Part shown: positions 63,975-64,000 of the stretch, piece by piece
Layout: each line of letters begins with the position of its first letter
Numbering within the stretch: the stretch's first letter is position 1
From: Solitalea canadensis DSM 3403
Lineage (GTDB): Bacteria > Bacteroidota > Bacteroidia > Sphingobacteriales > Sphingobacteriaceae
DNA length: 64,000 nt
Assembly (NCBI RefSeq): GCF_000242635.2
Contig: NC_017770.1
Coordinates: 4,786,669-4,850,668, forward strand
Reading direction: 5' to 3'
Program-made: the position numbers and the translations under genes
The notes under the pieces: generated by a model
Databases searched by the model: none
What the model was told of the DNA's origin: nothing
The model's input: only the letters and a program-made list of their open reading frames with translations

Positions 63975-64000
63975 TTAAACATTTGTTAATGTGGCAAATG

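Overview
The window comes from a low-GC member of the Bacteroidota, most likely the Sphingobacteriales (Solitalea/Pedobacter-like). The clues are gliding-motility lipoprotein gldH next to a RicT-like gene and holB, paired TonB receptor/DUF4249 lipoprotein genes, futalosine-pathway menaquinone genes, an OmpA protein with a Cys-rich C-terminus, and few Shine-Dalgarno sequences. This is ordinary chromosomal backbone. I see no prophage, insertion sequence, CRISPR array, rRNA or tRNA. The species guess is inference.

Regions. (1) 1-6574: partial M61 peptidase, then an NAD-salvage locus (NrtR, NadM-Nudix, NadV, a HAD-like protein), a lipoprotein archaemetzincin, and an unusual fusion of an NMNAT-like domain with a methyltransferase. 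Two strong palindromes before nadM look like NrtR operators. (2) 6590-20783: two TonB receptor/DUF4249 surface systems flank an SRPBCC protein, a Gre-like protein and groES-groEL. The second system also has a secreted protein and an alpha-2-macroglobulin-like protein. (3) 20784-26662: gldH-ricT-holB, ruvX, def, and the Fe-S genes nfu and mrp. (4) 26770-32776: a tyrosine-recombinase-like protein with degenerate active site, tightly followed by an AsmA-like/GT51 transglycosylase fusion, a secreted beta-sandwich protein and a helical-repeat protein. (5) 32885-37548: leuACDB. (6) 37683-43015: siderophore-type TonB receptor, subtilase lipoprotein, signal peptidase I. (7) 43154-48868: a conserved unknown, galK/galM, GNAT, MBL hydrolase, CMD protein and an alkyltransferase-like protein. 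(8) 49140-51904: mqnB, mqnD, a small Rossmann-like protein and a cytosolic-looking M23 protein. (9) 52059-64000: uvrB, upp, trmB, a Gcr-like membrane protein, GDP-fucose synthase, HAD and CAT-like genes, a YtxH/holin-like envelope trio, an AI-2E transporter and OmpA.

Most convergent gene pairs are separated by clear hairpin terminators. Several intergenic gaps, including gaps inside the groE and leu operons, are filled by imperfect palindromic repeats of at least five families. These are the main non-genic structure in the window. The best candidates for new biology are the NMNAT-like/methyltransferase fusion beside the NrtR regulon, and the degenerate recombinase coupled to the AsmA/GT51 fusion.
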